A stretch of DNA of 64,000 nucleotides from assembly GCA_030770535.1 (NCBI GenBank), contig JASVEC010000040.1:1-64000 (forward strand), read 5' to 3'. Origin of the DNA: Batkoa obscura (Eukaryota; Entomophthoromycota; Entomophthoromycetes; Entomophthorales; Batkoaceae). Position 1 is the stretch's first letter; every line of letters begins with the position of its first letter. Of this stretch, positions 34,548-48,729 are shown in pieces. The notes under the pieces are model-generated. The model worked only from the letters and a program-made list of their open reading frames with translations. It did not search any database and was not told the origin of the DNA. The translations under genes and the position numbers were made by a program.

Positions 34548-35987
34548 TTAATATTATCTCAATCGACTTATTAGATTCCAAACATTTTAAATTTTATCTG
34601 TTCTACTATAAATTCCTATATTTTTACTCAAATAACATCATGAGATAGGTATTAAATCTTTACTTGAATACAAAATCTTTAAACTTTAATAATACTATTG
34701 GTACTTTTAACAGCAATACCTTTCGTAACTTATTATAAATGAATCTACCCTAATGGCCGAGTCTATCTATATTGTTTCCTGGAATCTTCTAATGAACAGG
34801 TTTAGGTACGTTCCAGTTAGCTTTTTCACTAATCTAATGCTTATCTATGTTCCTAGATAACCCTTTATAATAGTAGTATATAGTTGGTTAAATTTTCAGA
34901 TTTCTAATACTAATACTTTTTTTGAAAACAAAGCCATGTTGTAACCTTTAGTTTTTTCTTAATACAGTTTATTTTATTGATTATTCCAAAGGTTGTAAAA
35001 CAGCTTCTATAGTATTGAGCTCTTTTTTTAGACCTAATTATTAAATCAATATATTCATCAAATCCATTAGCTTTTATTTAATAAAAAAAACTAACAAATA
35101 TTAGCATTACAAAGAGATATATTAATAAAAATCTCAAGGAAGTTAGAAATGTTATTATTTTTGATATGGATATCAGTAAGTATTGAAATAAATATTAAAA
35201 ACAGTAACAAATTATCACTTTTTGTGTATAAAAATCATAGTGATAAAAGTAATTTGAGAAACTAGATTACTTGAAATATCATCAACACTAAACGTTATAT
35301 TTGTTGATAGTAAATATCATAGATTTATGTTATAGTTTTGAGTGTATGATACTGAGGTTTTCACTTTAACAAATTAACTCTAGTTTAACCCTATTGATAT
35401 ATTTAATAATGAAGTATCAAATGTAGATTAAAACAAGGGTTACAAACTGTTTAAATAATATCAAAAATTTATATTAGAAATTTCTTTATAGCCAGTTTTA
35501 GGGTTAAATAACATCACTTTCGAATTTAAATTATAAGAAATAATACTAATAAGGTACAGTTAGAGGGTGTACGGATAGCTTTTTCTATATTTTATTGTGT
35601 TTTTACCTGAGCTATGATGAATAACTAAATATAACATCATAAAATTTAAAACTAGTCTGGATATTCAAAATCATGGTTTCCAAATTTATCCCACAACTTT
35701 ATTAAAAAGGAAATTCTTAACACAAAATTGTCACTATCATATGATCGGTACTATTGTATACTTACTTCTATACTATCTACTTTAAATTTCAATTTTTATT
35801 AGATGGGAAACGGTGAGTTAGAGTAACAGTCATTCAGAATATGTTTGTTCTATTCAATAGATCAAATTTAAGTTAGTGACTCATAGTACCTTGGTCATAA
35901 AAATACAAAATAAACTAAACTAAATTAAAACTTTAATTTTGCAAATTAAAACTATTAGAACTTTATTAAATTTCATCATTTTCTTTC

Positions 35988-36849
35988 ATGTATAGAGTCA
36001 AATTAGTAAACTTTAAAAATACAACAAAATATTTTAATTTTAGGTAATTCAAAAAGTTCGTTATATATATTTGAATCTAACCGTTTGTTGAGATCTCTTT
36101 CTAACTTAAATAATGAACCGAAAATAAGGGAATCAGTAGTAGATATATGTGCTTTAAATTATGACGATTTATTCAGTCCTTCAAGTATCAGTGCAATAAG
36201 CAAGCGATTATCTATAAGTTCTTCACAACGACCAGCATTTCGCTTCAAATATGATAAGACTCAAATAGTTTCAGAAGCTTCAGTACTGATGCTGTTATGT
36301 AGTGTAGATAAAGTGCCCTCAGTTCTTTTCACAGTTCGAACAAAAAACTTATCTTCTCATCCTGGTGAAATTAGTTTTCCTGGGGGTAAAAGAGATGAAT
36401 CAGATGATACTTTATTAGCAACTTGTTTAAGAGAAACTTATGAAGAGATAGGCATACCTTCTGATTTAATCCATATTTTAGGTCAGTATTCTCCTTTACC
36501 TAATTGGAAGGGAAACCTGAAAGTATATCCATATGTAGGAATCATACTGAAAGAGCTTAATCATTGTGGAAATGAATTAAAGATTCACACCGAATCAGTT
36601 AAAGGGGAAGAAAATTTACTTGATTTAAAGTTAAATAAGGATGAAGTCGATAATTACTTTACAATACCAATTAATGATTTATTGAAAAAAGAAAGCATAG
36701 AAACATGGGACTCGCCTCGTGGTTCACCAAATAAGGTGCCTAGATATCGTACGCCAGAATATATTGATGGTACTATATGGGGATTAACTGGGTTCATCTT
36801 ACATGGTGTGTTAGAGATTTGCTTTAAAGAAAGATATCTCAAATCTTAA
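35988..36849 (+). CDS. PCD1: Nudix CoA pyrophosphatase (Pcd1 family)
   Basis: Pcd1/NUDT7-type enzymes cleave CoA and oxidised CoA to 4'-phosphopantetheine and ADP in peroxisomes or mitochondria. Two exons (35988-36043, 36093-36849) join in frame to 270 residues. The 49-bp intron has a CTAAC branch-like site. The first exon is short and basic (MYRVKLVNFKNTTKYF), possibly an organelle signal. The CoA-specific signature comes just before the Nudix box (LSSHPGEISFPGGK). The Nudix box itself reads GGKRDESDDTLLATCLRETY then EEIG, with the REx2EExG catalytic core intact. A peroxisomal PTS1 tail is not obvious (ends YLKS). Start choice rests on the splice model. Confidence 0.83.
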
Positions 36850-37123
36850 GTTTTTTAATCTTTATTTATTTTACATTATAATATCTTAAGTGATTAAACT
36901 AATTAAAGCATAAAGTAGTTTAAATATTGTAATTTTTGAAATAGTATGTAGCAAGCATTATTATTGTTTAATAGCCAAAATTTATGTCACAATATTAATT
37001 AAAATTTTATTAGACAATATACTATTTTAGTAATTTTGAAAATTTGTCCTAAGTATTATGGGAACTTTCAATTTGAGGAATTAAAATTATACCGAATAAA
37101 ATTCAAAATTTTATTTTTTAAAA

Positions 37124-38782
37124 ATGGGAAAAGCAGAAAGGGCCAGTGTAACAAAAAAAAACTTGGGATTTCGACATGATCCTTTACATGTTGATATCAC
37201 AAATGAAGAAGGAACCAAGCTTTATGCTAAACCAGTTAAAAATCGAGCTAAGTTTGTAGCTAAGGCCAATAAAGGTGAAAAAGAGGATGATGTAAGCTAA
37301 TTTGAAACTGTTTAATTAAACCTAATTTTATTTAGGAATATATTGACCCTAAAATCTCGAAAAAAATCCTAAAGTTGGCTCGTGAGCAACAAGAGGAGTT
37401 CCAAGAGAGTGAAGATGAAGACGAGTACGATAGAATAGCGTATGTAATACTAAATGTTTGTTTTAATAACATATAACAATATTATATTAGTGGAAAAGAT
37501 GAAGAAATTTATGAAGAGGAGGAAGAGGAAGAAATCGAAGAAGTTGAGTTAGATTATTATGGTGATTCCATGGATATTGAGGTATATTGGATATTTATTT
37601 TACTATATACGATATCAAATTCATATTATAAAAGGAATTGGATCAAGCTGATGTTAATGCAATGAATAAATTTTTACCAGAAGCTCCAGGAGAACGTATA
37701 AATTTAGCTGATCTTATCCGTGCTAAACTTGAGCAATACGATAATGCTCAAGCTCGTGCCAATGAGACTAAAGGTAAAGAGCATTAAAAATAGTTGTATT
37801 TAACTAATAGCAGTATAGATACATCAGCTCCCACTCCTCCAGGAATCAATCCTAAAGTAGCTGAAGTTTATTCAAAGTACATAAAATTAATTCTAAAATT
37901 TTAAAGATTAACTTATTGTTTAGAGTTGGACTTTTATTATCACGTTATAAGTCTGGTAAGCTTCCAAAAGCTTTCAAGATTATACCTTCTCTATCCAATT
38001 GGGAAGATATCCTTTATCTTACTCGTCCAGAAAAATGGACACCTCATGCTTTTTATGAAGCCACAAGGATCTTCGCTTCCAATCTTAAAAGTAGGCAATC
38101 TCAAAGATTTTTCCATTATGTTTTACTAGATAGAGTAAGAATGGATATTCAAGAATCTAAAAAATTATCCCCACATCTTTATATGGCTATCAAAAAGGCT
38201 TTATTCAAACCTGCCTCCTTTTTTAAAGGATTTTTATTTCCACTTTGTGAAGTAAGACTATATTTATATTTATTCAACAAAGTATTAAATTATAATAGTC
38301 AGGCACATGTACTCTTCGTGAAGCAGTTATTATTGGCTCTGTACTAACTAAAGTTTCTGTACCAATGCTTCACTCTGCAGCAGCATTATTACGTTTAGCT
38401 GAGATGGAATATTCCGGAGCCAATTCTTTATTCATCCGTTTACTTTTAGATAAAAAATATGCACTTCCATATAAAGTTATTGATGCTTTGGTGTTCCATT
38501 TTGTACGTATGAAAGATGAAGAAGAAGCATTACCAGTCTTATGGCATCAAGCTTTTTTGGTGTTTGCTCAAAGGTAATAAATCTTTAATGTATTTAATGC
38601 AGTATTAATGTAATATGATAAGATATAAACAAGATATAACTCCAGAACAAAAAGATGCTTTATTTGAAGTGCTTCGTAAACAAAATCATCATACCATCAC
38701 CCCAGAAATTCGTAGAGAATTAGTTAGCTCCACTTCGAGAGGTGAAATTATGCAAGAAGATGACATGATGATGTCTGACTAA
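37124..38782 (+). CDS. ENP1: Bystin (Enp1), 40S ribosome biogenesis factor
   Basis: Bystin/Enp1 binds the head of pre-40S particles and is needed for 20S/18S pre-rRNA processing and export. Eight exons join in frame to 440 residues: 37124-37291, 37336-37439, 37491-37581, 37635-37773, 37819-37876, 37924-38251, 38299-38573 and 38623-38782. Introns are 44-53 bp. The N-terminal half is charged, with basic [11 protein letters not shown] and long Asp/Glu runs ([17 protein letters not shown]). The conserved bystin domain begins about residue 180 with [19 protein letters not shown], and includes [38 protein letters not shown] and [14 protein letters not shown]. Family-typical length and full domain; the C-terminus ends in an acidic DDMMMSD. 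Confidence 0.95.
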
Positions 38783-40613
38783 TCCAACTAACTTTTTAAT
38801 TTTAAGTTGTTTTATAGAATAAATATATTATAAATATAGGGTTTTATGGTAAATTTTAAAGAATCAGTTGTTATTAAAACATACAAGTTGACTTTTTAAT
38901 GTTAATACCATATAATGATACTTCAAAATGTTAATCTAAAGCTGTATTCATATTTTTATGGCTATAATTTCAGATTTTCATTATATAAGTTTAAGTTATT
39001 AAAACAAGGATAAAGATTAACTTATGAGTAATAATAGCAATACTATTATTTTGTTGATAGGCTTTACATGAAATTAAAAATTGTCAATTTACAACCACTA
39101 TCTTGTTCTGTTGTTAACTTAGTTGCTTGCCTGCTTTAGGTAAGATATTATTATGGTACTATTCTGATAAGACGTAGCAATTTAAGGGTATTATTGACTG
39201 GTTTATTAGTATGTAAGATATTTAAGAGTTTAATGGTGATTATTATTTTTCAAAATTTAAGCTGTATAAAAAATGGACAAAAGGTTGGAACAAAAAAATA
39301 TTTTAATATAGTAACTAGATGATTTTGTATATTATAAAAGCTAAAATAGTTAGCTAAATTTCTAATATTTTAATCAATAAGTATATTTTACCGTATAAAA
39401 TGCCATTAATATTTTAAAATTATTATAATAAAATCACATAGCATCTTTTATTTAGGCTATAAATCTATAAAGTCAAAGTTGACTATTTTTTCTTTTTCAA
39501 ATTATTACTAGCTAAATCTAGCCATTCTTTTTATATCAAACATTGTTAAGTTATGTTTTAACGATACATCTTTTAATCATTTTCAAGTTATGATTTCAAC
39601 ATTAGGTCAGAATTATACAATAGCACTAATTAATTTAAGTTATTTTTTTATTTTCACTATTAATCTATAATATTTTTTACTGTAATAAGGATATATATAA
39701 AATGAAATAATATAAATTGAAAAAATAATATGGGCAAAATAACAGATAGAAATAGAATAGGAGGGTAAATAGAAAAAAATGTTCTCAAAAAGACCATTCC
39801 AAATCTGATAAAAAACTTGAATAATAAAAGTATGCGGTATTTTATAAGGGTTAAATAGGAATGTTCACAATATAAAAATAGAAAATACAAATCTTCGCTA
39901 AAAATGACAAGTCCACATCCAATTAAGTAGTTATTTTTTATCTTTAGGAAATAAGGGAGAGGAGGTTTGAGAAAATACTAGAAAATTATGGAATAATAAT
40001 TAATTGTTTCTTTGAATTCTATTGTTGAAAAAATATGTAATATTAAATTTAGTCCGCTAGATTTTAATTCATACAGTGGAATATCTACTTCAAAAGGAAC
40101 GGAATATTAAAAAATTATATAAAACTAAAGCATACATAAAAACATATCCATTGATGTTATATAACTATGCTATAAGTTACAAAATTAGGCTGTTAATTTT
40201 TAAGCAGGTGATGAAAGTAAAATTTCGATATGTTATCCCTAAGTTTCGTAAATCAGCTGGTTATAAAAAAGAAGGATATTTTGTAAGATGGTTTTTGAGA
40301 CTCATGTTTTCGTGTAAAAATGTGAATATTTATTGCTTGTTAAAAGAGACTATTGCTAAGAAAAAAATCAAATAAAAATTTAAGTCAAGTACAGTTTAAG
40401 AAATAAGATTGCAATAAACACACCATGAATATAAATAAAAAGGAGTAAAACTTTATTTTGATATTTTGAATAAGAGTACAAGTAAATGAAAGAAGGTTTT
40501 GCAATGATAAAGCCAGGTAGAACTTTTAAGAAATAGAGTAGCTTTAAACATTAAACATAGCAAGCAAAGTGGTATGAAATTTTTAAAATAAATAGTTTTG
40601 CTTTAGCTACATT
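38783..40613. other. Intergenic region
   Basis: AT-rich with no convincing gene. A 99-codon open segment near 40076-40375 begins at GTG, has no ATG near its start and no family resemblance, so it is not called as a gene. Confidence 0.45.
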
Positions 40614-41629
40614 TTACGCCTTAACCATATAACTTTGGCCGTTACTGGCTTGGAAGCGGTTACCTAACTTATTATCACCTATGACATCTCCTTGCTTATT
40701 AACTTCTATACCACTTAAGTCGCGGCAAGAGAAGCGGTTTGTTTGAATACTCTCTTTAATAGAGTCCATAGTGACTAGCTGTCCTTGATATATAGTTAGA
40801 TCACGTGATGGGTCGATACCTTAAGTTATTTATTAAATTGGTTGATTTTAAAATACGACAATATCTATACCTGAAAGGTGTTGTAAACTAGGTGTTTGAG
40901 CAGTAAGTAACTCAAACTTTTGTCTAAGATCTTCAATGTCTATCTGTAAAGAAATATTTTCTTTTTGTTTGTTAGCCAACTCTTGATGAAGGGCTGAAAT
41001 GTTTTCATCGTACATCTTAACCTTATCTTCAAGACCATTAATGTATTCTATATTGAGTTAGACATTTACCATATGATTCTTACTAGCTTATTACCTTTTC
41101 TTCTTAGTCTGAAATTTCTAGCAGAAATTTTGTTTCTAATTTGACGACGTTCTTTTGGACCTGCCTTTTCAATCTGTTCTTGATCCTCAGGTGATAAGAT
41201 AAGATCTGCTCGAATATGACAATTATCACCATACTTAGATTTATCTTTTTTAGTTCGGTTACTACCATTGAACTCACTATCAAAAGTGGCTGTAGTACCA
41301 GGAGAACCAGCATCCATTTGAGCAGTCATGTCTTCAACTATGGGTGGTAACGCGGAGTTATCCAAAGAGAAAAAGTTAGGCTGAATAAGGTTCTGATTTA
41401 ATGTTGGTTCAGGGATGAAAAGGCTATTAATAAAAAGATCCACCATTTCTTGGTTTTGAATCTCATTCCCATTTGGGTCTTGGTTAATTATATTGCTTAT
41501 ATTCATAGTGTTATCATCAAGGTAATCGGTATGAATGTATTTATCAAAAGCGTTGCCATTGTTGGGGCTTACACTGGATGGTACTTCGTCATCAATATTC
41601 TCTCTTTTGATGTTGTTTGGACTGGACAT
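40614..41629 (-). CDS. bZIP transcription factor
   Basis: Three exons (41095-41629, 40871-41047, 40614-40819) join in frame to 305 residues; introns are 47 and 51 bp. Residues 1-130 are an acidic and Asn-rich likely activation region. The basic region follows at about 163-185 (KERRQIRNKISARNFRLRR), with the N-x7-R core NKISARNFR that contacts DNA. The split codon across intron 1 continues it as KEYINGLEDKV, followed by heptad leucines (ALHQELANKQ, ISLQIDIEDLRQKFELL). This basic-region type (ISARNFRxRRKEYI) is common in fungal bZIP factors without a well-known pathway. The C-terminus is unclassified. The 5' flank toward 41640 is free, so the promoter should lie there. Confidence 0.88.
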
Positions 41630-44464
41630 TCTTAAATTTTATAAAATAAAGTGTTTGTAAAAGATATATAGCAAGTAGGATTGGTTAAATGAAAGCAATT
41701 TTGTAGATTTCGTTAGTTTATATATCACTGCGCTGGACTTTGAACTTTTCTAAGCAAAAGATTGGCTAGAAATGAAACCAATTAAATGTTTTTACTAAAT
41801 TCCTTGCCCAATTGAATTTATAAGCTTAAAATTATAGTAAAAGGTGTTTTATGTAAACTTGATATCCACAGGTACAACTGTATAGAATATGATATTTTTA
41901 TATTATATGGTATAAGTGTTAACTCGTACTGCCATTGAACGCTTTATAGTGTAGTATTATATATCGGAAAATTAAGCTCTGATGCCTAGTTTAAATAGAA
42001 ATCTGGTTTAAGATGACTTAACTATTTTTGCATTATTCAACAGGAAGTTTATAAACATTTTGTCAATTCCCACCAATTGCTTTGAGGGAGATTGTTTTTT
42101 TGTTGCATGAGGTGTGGCAAAAATGATTAAGGGGTAAAGTCATCAAAAAATCGTGGATGATCTCACCATAATATAAAGAGTACTTCAATGTCAATATTAA
42201 ATATAAAAAACTATATAAACTTAGTTTAATACTATAAATTTGTCTTTGTAAATTTAAAGAACACCTAGTTCTATATTTTCGATCTTTATCTTTGAAATTG
42301 TAATTCTAAGGGATTATTTATGATTTAAAAATTAAGTAGTAAGGATAATGATTTAACATAACAAGAAAAGCTTATAATATTATTTTTGATTGGTCCTATC
42401 TCTTTAAAACTTTATTTATTAACTGTAAGCTCCTTATGTTTATTGGAATAGAACTTCAATGGCTAATTTTCCTGAACTTAAAAATAAACTAACTATTATC
42501 AAGATACTTTATATAACTAGAATTATATTATAGTATTTAAATAAATAAACATAAATAAAAACGAGGTCTTTGCTAACAATGTATGCAACAAGTTTTAAAG
42601 TGAGATTGCTAAATGAAGTAATTTAGATAAAATTTAAACTAAGCTGCATATTGGTTTGAAATGCCATTCCTTTAAACCAATAATCTTCCTACTCGTAACA
42701 TTGTCTAAGGAAAACAAAATGCTACTTTGAAACACAGATATACGGCAAATAAACACACCACTTTTTGTGGGAATGAAAAATAGTAGCGTTAATATTAAAT
42801 ATATTGATCGGTTTTTGTGGTATTAGAAAGTTAACTGCATGGTGTGATATTACTAAAATATTTAAATATTTTCTTACATAATTTGATTAAATTTATAAGG
42901 CTTATTCTAGATACTATGATGGCCTTTTGTTCAAATTTTATGAAGTAGTTTTCAGTTTTTTGACCAGTTTTGACTAGTTTTTGAAATTCATATTTAAAAC
43001 TAAATGCTCAATTTCTTAAGATACCTAAAGTTATGTTAGTGACACTTAATAGTAATTAATGAATAAGTGGATTAAAAGTGGGATATTAAAGAATATTAAT
43101 ATTAATAGAATCCAGTTATCATAATAATAAATAATGTGAATATTTTAATAACTAATGAGAAGCTTATTTTTTTAGTAGAAATCCTTGATTTTTTATTATG
43201 TAATATTTTTTTAGTTAAATAAGCAAAAATACATTGATTCATAAAGTAAATAGAGAGTACATAAATAAAAGAATTAAATGTATGATGTAAATACAATAAT
43301 TTACCTTAAACTGAATTCCTATTTAGCTGTAACTATGTATTATTTATTTAAAAAGCACTTATATGATGAAAAAACATTTAGACTGGGGTTTCTAAGAATT
43401 TAACTAAATTTTAAACCTTAAAATGGACAAATTATTGAAAAAAATGTTACTGTATTAATACAATACAAAAAAGAAGTTTAGGATATATTAGATATCTCTG
43501 AAATTCATTTGTATTATAATTTGTTATATTTAACCATCTTAATTAAAATAATTGATACAAAAGTACATAAATCAATTTATAAAAGCTAACTTATTAGTTT
43601 AAAAGATTTTACTAAGAGATTATTTTAAAATTTGTAATTTTGTAATTTGATGATTATTCTTTTATTAATTAATATAGCAATTTAATCAACTTTCAAATTG
43701 ATGACAAATAATTTTTCATATAAAACATGGCTTCTTATTTACCATCCTGTTATCATCTAAATATATTGTATTCAGATACATCAAATATTTTTTTTCTGTT
43801 AACATTGGGCTTTATAAAATTCATATTACAGTTATCCTTTACATGATGGTAAAGTACAGTATAAAATTGAAACTCAGTTTTATAAAATAATATCCCTATT
43901 ATACAAATTTGGTATATTTAAAAGATTCTAATAGATATAGCAATTAATACTCTCAGTCTACTAGTTTTATAAAAAAGAAAAAAAAATACTGTATAAGGCT
44001 AAAAAGTATATATATAAATTTACATTACAGTAGGAAATGAATTTTAATAAATTATATAGATGAAGCATTAGCTTTTATTGAATTTGATACTAAGAGAATT
44101 ATAAAAATCATGTTTAAACATCAAACTAATGGTAACAACAGGGATATCTTAAATATTTAAAGCTTTTGGAGTTGTAAATGTAGAAGGCTATTAAAAATTT
44201 TGAAGTGGCTCTCATTAATAAAAAGTTTATTCCCACATAAAGTTAATATTATGAAAACTAAAAACCAAAATAACCTTTGATGATTGGCTATTCAATTCAA
44301 AAGTAGCCAAAAGCACGTAACATGAGGCAAAAATAAGATGGCTTAAAAAAGTAAGAAAAAAATAAAACTAGATTTTAATTTTCTATTGTAAGTTCAAAAG
44401 GGCTAAGAATTTTAATACTCGATTTTTAATTTTATTTCTTTAGTGTTTCTAAATCTAAATAAAA
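41630..44464. other. Long intergenic region (about 2.8 kb)
   Basis: AT-rich and dense in stops on both strands, with no gene, tRNA or inverted-repeat element recognised. It separates two divergent genes (bZIP on minus, V-ATPase B on plus) and must contain both promoters. Confidence 0.5.
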
Positions 44465-46569
<2,105 letters not shown>

Positions 46570-46968
46570 AAAAGAGACCAATTTCTTTTTTTCGATGTCT
46601 TTATAACTATTTGTCTGATTTTATAAAGTGATTAAATCTTTTTAAATATAACTAGTTATGTCTTTTATATCATGAATTGTGTAATTATCACTTAGTAGGA
46701 TTGTTATATATTTAAAGTATTAGATTAGATGAGATAGAGTTAGTCATTCTTTTCATAAAAATATATTTTAACCAATCAAAATAACTATAAGCCGCTAATT
46801 TTGATTAAACTTACCTAATTTGTCTATGATTTAGCGAAATACTAAAAAATTAAGCTACGTCAGATGACTATTTATTATTTTTAAAAGAAATGGGTTAAGT
46901 GATATAAATAAGCAAGATTTGTTGTTTCAAGCACTTTTTTATTTCAATTTTAACTTAAAAAATATATC
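46570..46968. other. Intergenic region with TRP2 promoter
   Basis: Short AT-rich spacer between two plus-strand genes. A TATA-like GATATAAATAAG lies at about 46900-46911, some 60 bases before the TRP2 start. Confidence 0.35.
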
Positions 46969-48637
46969 ATGAAAGTAGTAAACAATATTTTAAAGTAATG
47001 AAATAAATTGACATGATACCAATAGGCAATTATACCAAGTTTTGAAGAAGCACAGAAATTGATCGAAAGTCAACCTGATGGCAATATATTACCAGTTTAT
47101 AAGATTATTTTTGCAGATCTGTTAAATCCATTTGCAGCTTATCTTAAATTAGTTGACTATTATAAAGATAAATCAAAGTATCCTGGCTACTCTTTTTTGT
47201 TTGAGTCTGTTAAAAGTGATGAAAAGATTGGTAGATATTCTTTAATCGGATGCGGTAAGTTTAAATCTAATTGATTTAAAGTTAATAATTCACTGAATTA
47301 TATTTTTCTATAGACCCATATAAGATAGTGATTAGTGGTGAAGACAAAGAGATCAAAGGAGATCCATTGATTGAAATCGAAAAGTATTTAAGCCAATATA
47401 ACTATATTTCAGTAAATGGGCTGCCTGAATTTACGGGTAATTTGTTAATGATAAAATGTAACAATTATTAATATTAAACTTATTTTAAGGCGGTGCTGTA
47501 GGGTATATATCATTTGATTGTGTTAAATATTTTGAACCACGTACAGCAAGAAAATTAAAGGATCCATTAGGAATACCCGAATCTGTACATATGTATTGTA
47601 AAAATGTGATTATATTTGATCATTTATTTCAAAAGATAAATGTAATAACTCATATAAAAGGGGACTTAAAAGATAGCCAAGTGTTTAAAAGTGAGTATGA
47701 AAATGCCTTATTGAAATTAGATGAAATGGTGGAGGCATTAACTTGTGATGGAGTGCCATTACCGGATCAAGTTCCTATTACTGAAACTAACTTATCATTT
47801 AAGTCCAATGTTGGTAAAGAAGGTTACGAAAATTTTGTCAATATCCTTAAGGATAACATTAAGAATGGGGAAATTATTCAAGCTGTGCCATCTCAGCGTT
47901 TATCTCGTCCAACACAGCTACATCCATTCAATGTATATCGTTATTTAAGAACAGTAAATCCATCTCCTTATTTATTTTATTTGGATTGTGCTGATTTCCA
48001 AGTGGTGGGCGCCTCCCCTGAAATGTTAGTTAAAGTGGATTTAGATAACAAAGTTTATACTCATCCCATTGCTGGCACCAGACGTCGTGGAAAAACAGCT
48101 GCCGAAGATTTAGCACTGGAAAAGGATTTGTTAAGTGATATTAAAGAAACTTCTGAACATGTAATGTTGGTTGACTTAGGTCGTAATGACGTTAATCGGG
48201 TAGCTCAGCCTGGTACTGTTAAAGTGGATTCTCTTATGCATATTGAGAAATACAGTCACGTAATGCATATCGTATCGAATGTATCGGGTACCTTAAGGGA
48301 AGAATGTAATAGGTTTGATGCTTTCCGCTCAGTTTTTCCAGCTGGAACTGTGTCTGGAGCACCAAAGGTAAGGGCTTTAGAATTGATTGGTGAGCTTGAA
48401 GGAGAAAAGAGGGGAATTTATGCAGGCTCTGTTGGTCATTTTGATTATTCAGGTGGTATGGATACTTGTATTGCTATTAGAACTATGCTGTTTAAGGACG
48501 GCTATGTTCACCTCCAGGCGGGTGGAGGTATTGTTTATGATTCTGTACCATTGGACGAGTACAATGAAACCTTAGCTAAATTATCTTCTAATTTAGCTAC
48601 GATTGAAAAAGCAGAGTATTATTATATGAATGAATAA
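46969..48637 (+). CDS. TRP2: Anthranilate synthase component I
   Basis: Converts chorismate and ammonia or glutamine to anthranilate, the first committed step of tryptophan synthesis, with a glutamine amidotransferase partner (TRP3) not in this window. Four exons join in frame to 501 residues: 46969-46974 (only Met-Lys), 47026-47254, 47314-47436 and 47490-48637. The two-codon first exon is an inference: the frame at IPSFEEAQ closes upstream at 47023, and an ATG-AAA followed by GTAGTA fits. The N-terminal feedback region holds LESV-like SFLFESVKSDEKIGRYS. The catalytic half has PSPYLFYLD, GASPEMLV, HPIAGTRRRG, LVDLGRNDV and FPAGTVSGAPK. All active-site blocks are present. Confidence 0.93.
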
Positions 48638-48729
48638 ATAAATAAATAAATAAATTTCAATAAAGAATAAATATAAAATTTAGATTTTAATCTTTATCGA
48701 AAATAACATAAAGCTTTGGTATAATTTTT

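Larger units (their letters stand above)
31204..35987. other. Long gene-poor region (about 4.8 kb)
   Basis: No protein gene seen. It holds one tRNA-Gly (32974-33044) and four inverted-repeat elements within 1.8 kb (32813-34547), the densest cluster of the family here. The part from 34550 to 35980 is plain AT-rich DNA with scattered stops in all frames. Confidence 0.5.

Noticed and set aside
40076-40375. A 99-codon open frame rich in Lys and Tyr
   Set aside because: It starts at GTG, has no ATG nearby, no splice model and no family resemblance; chance is likely.
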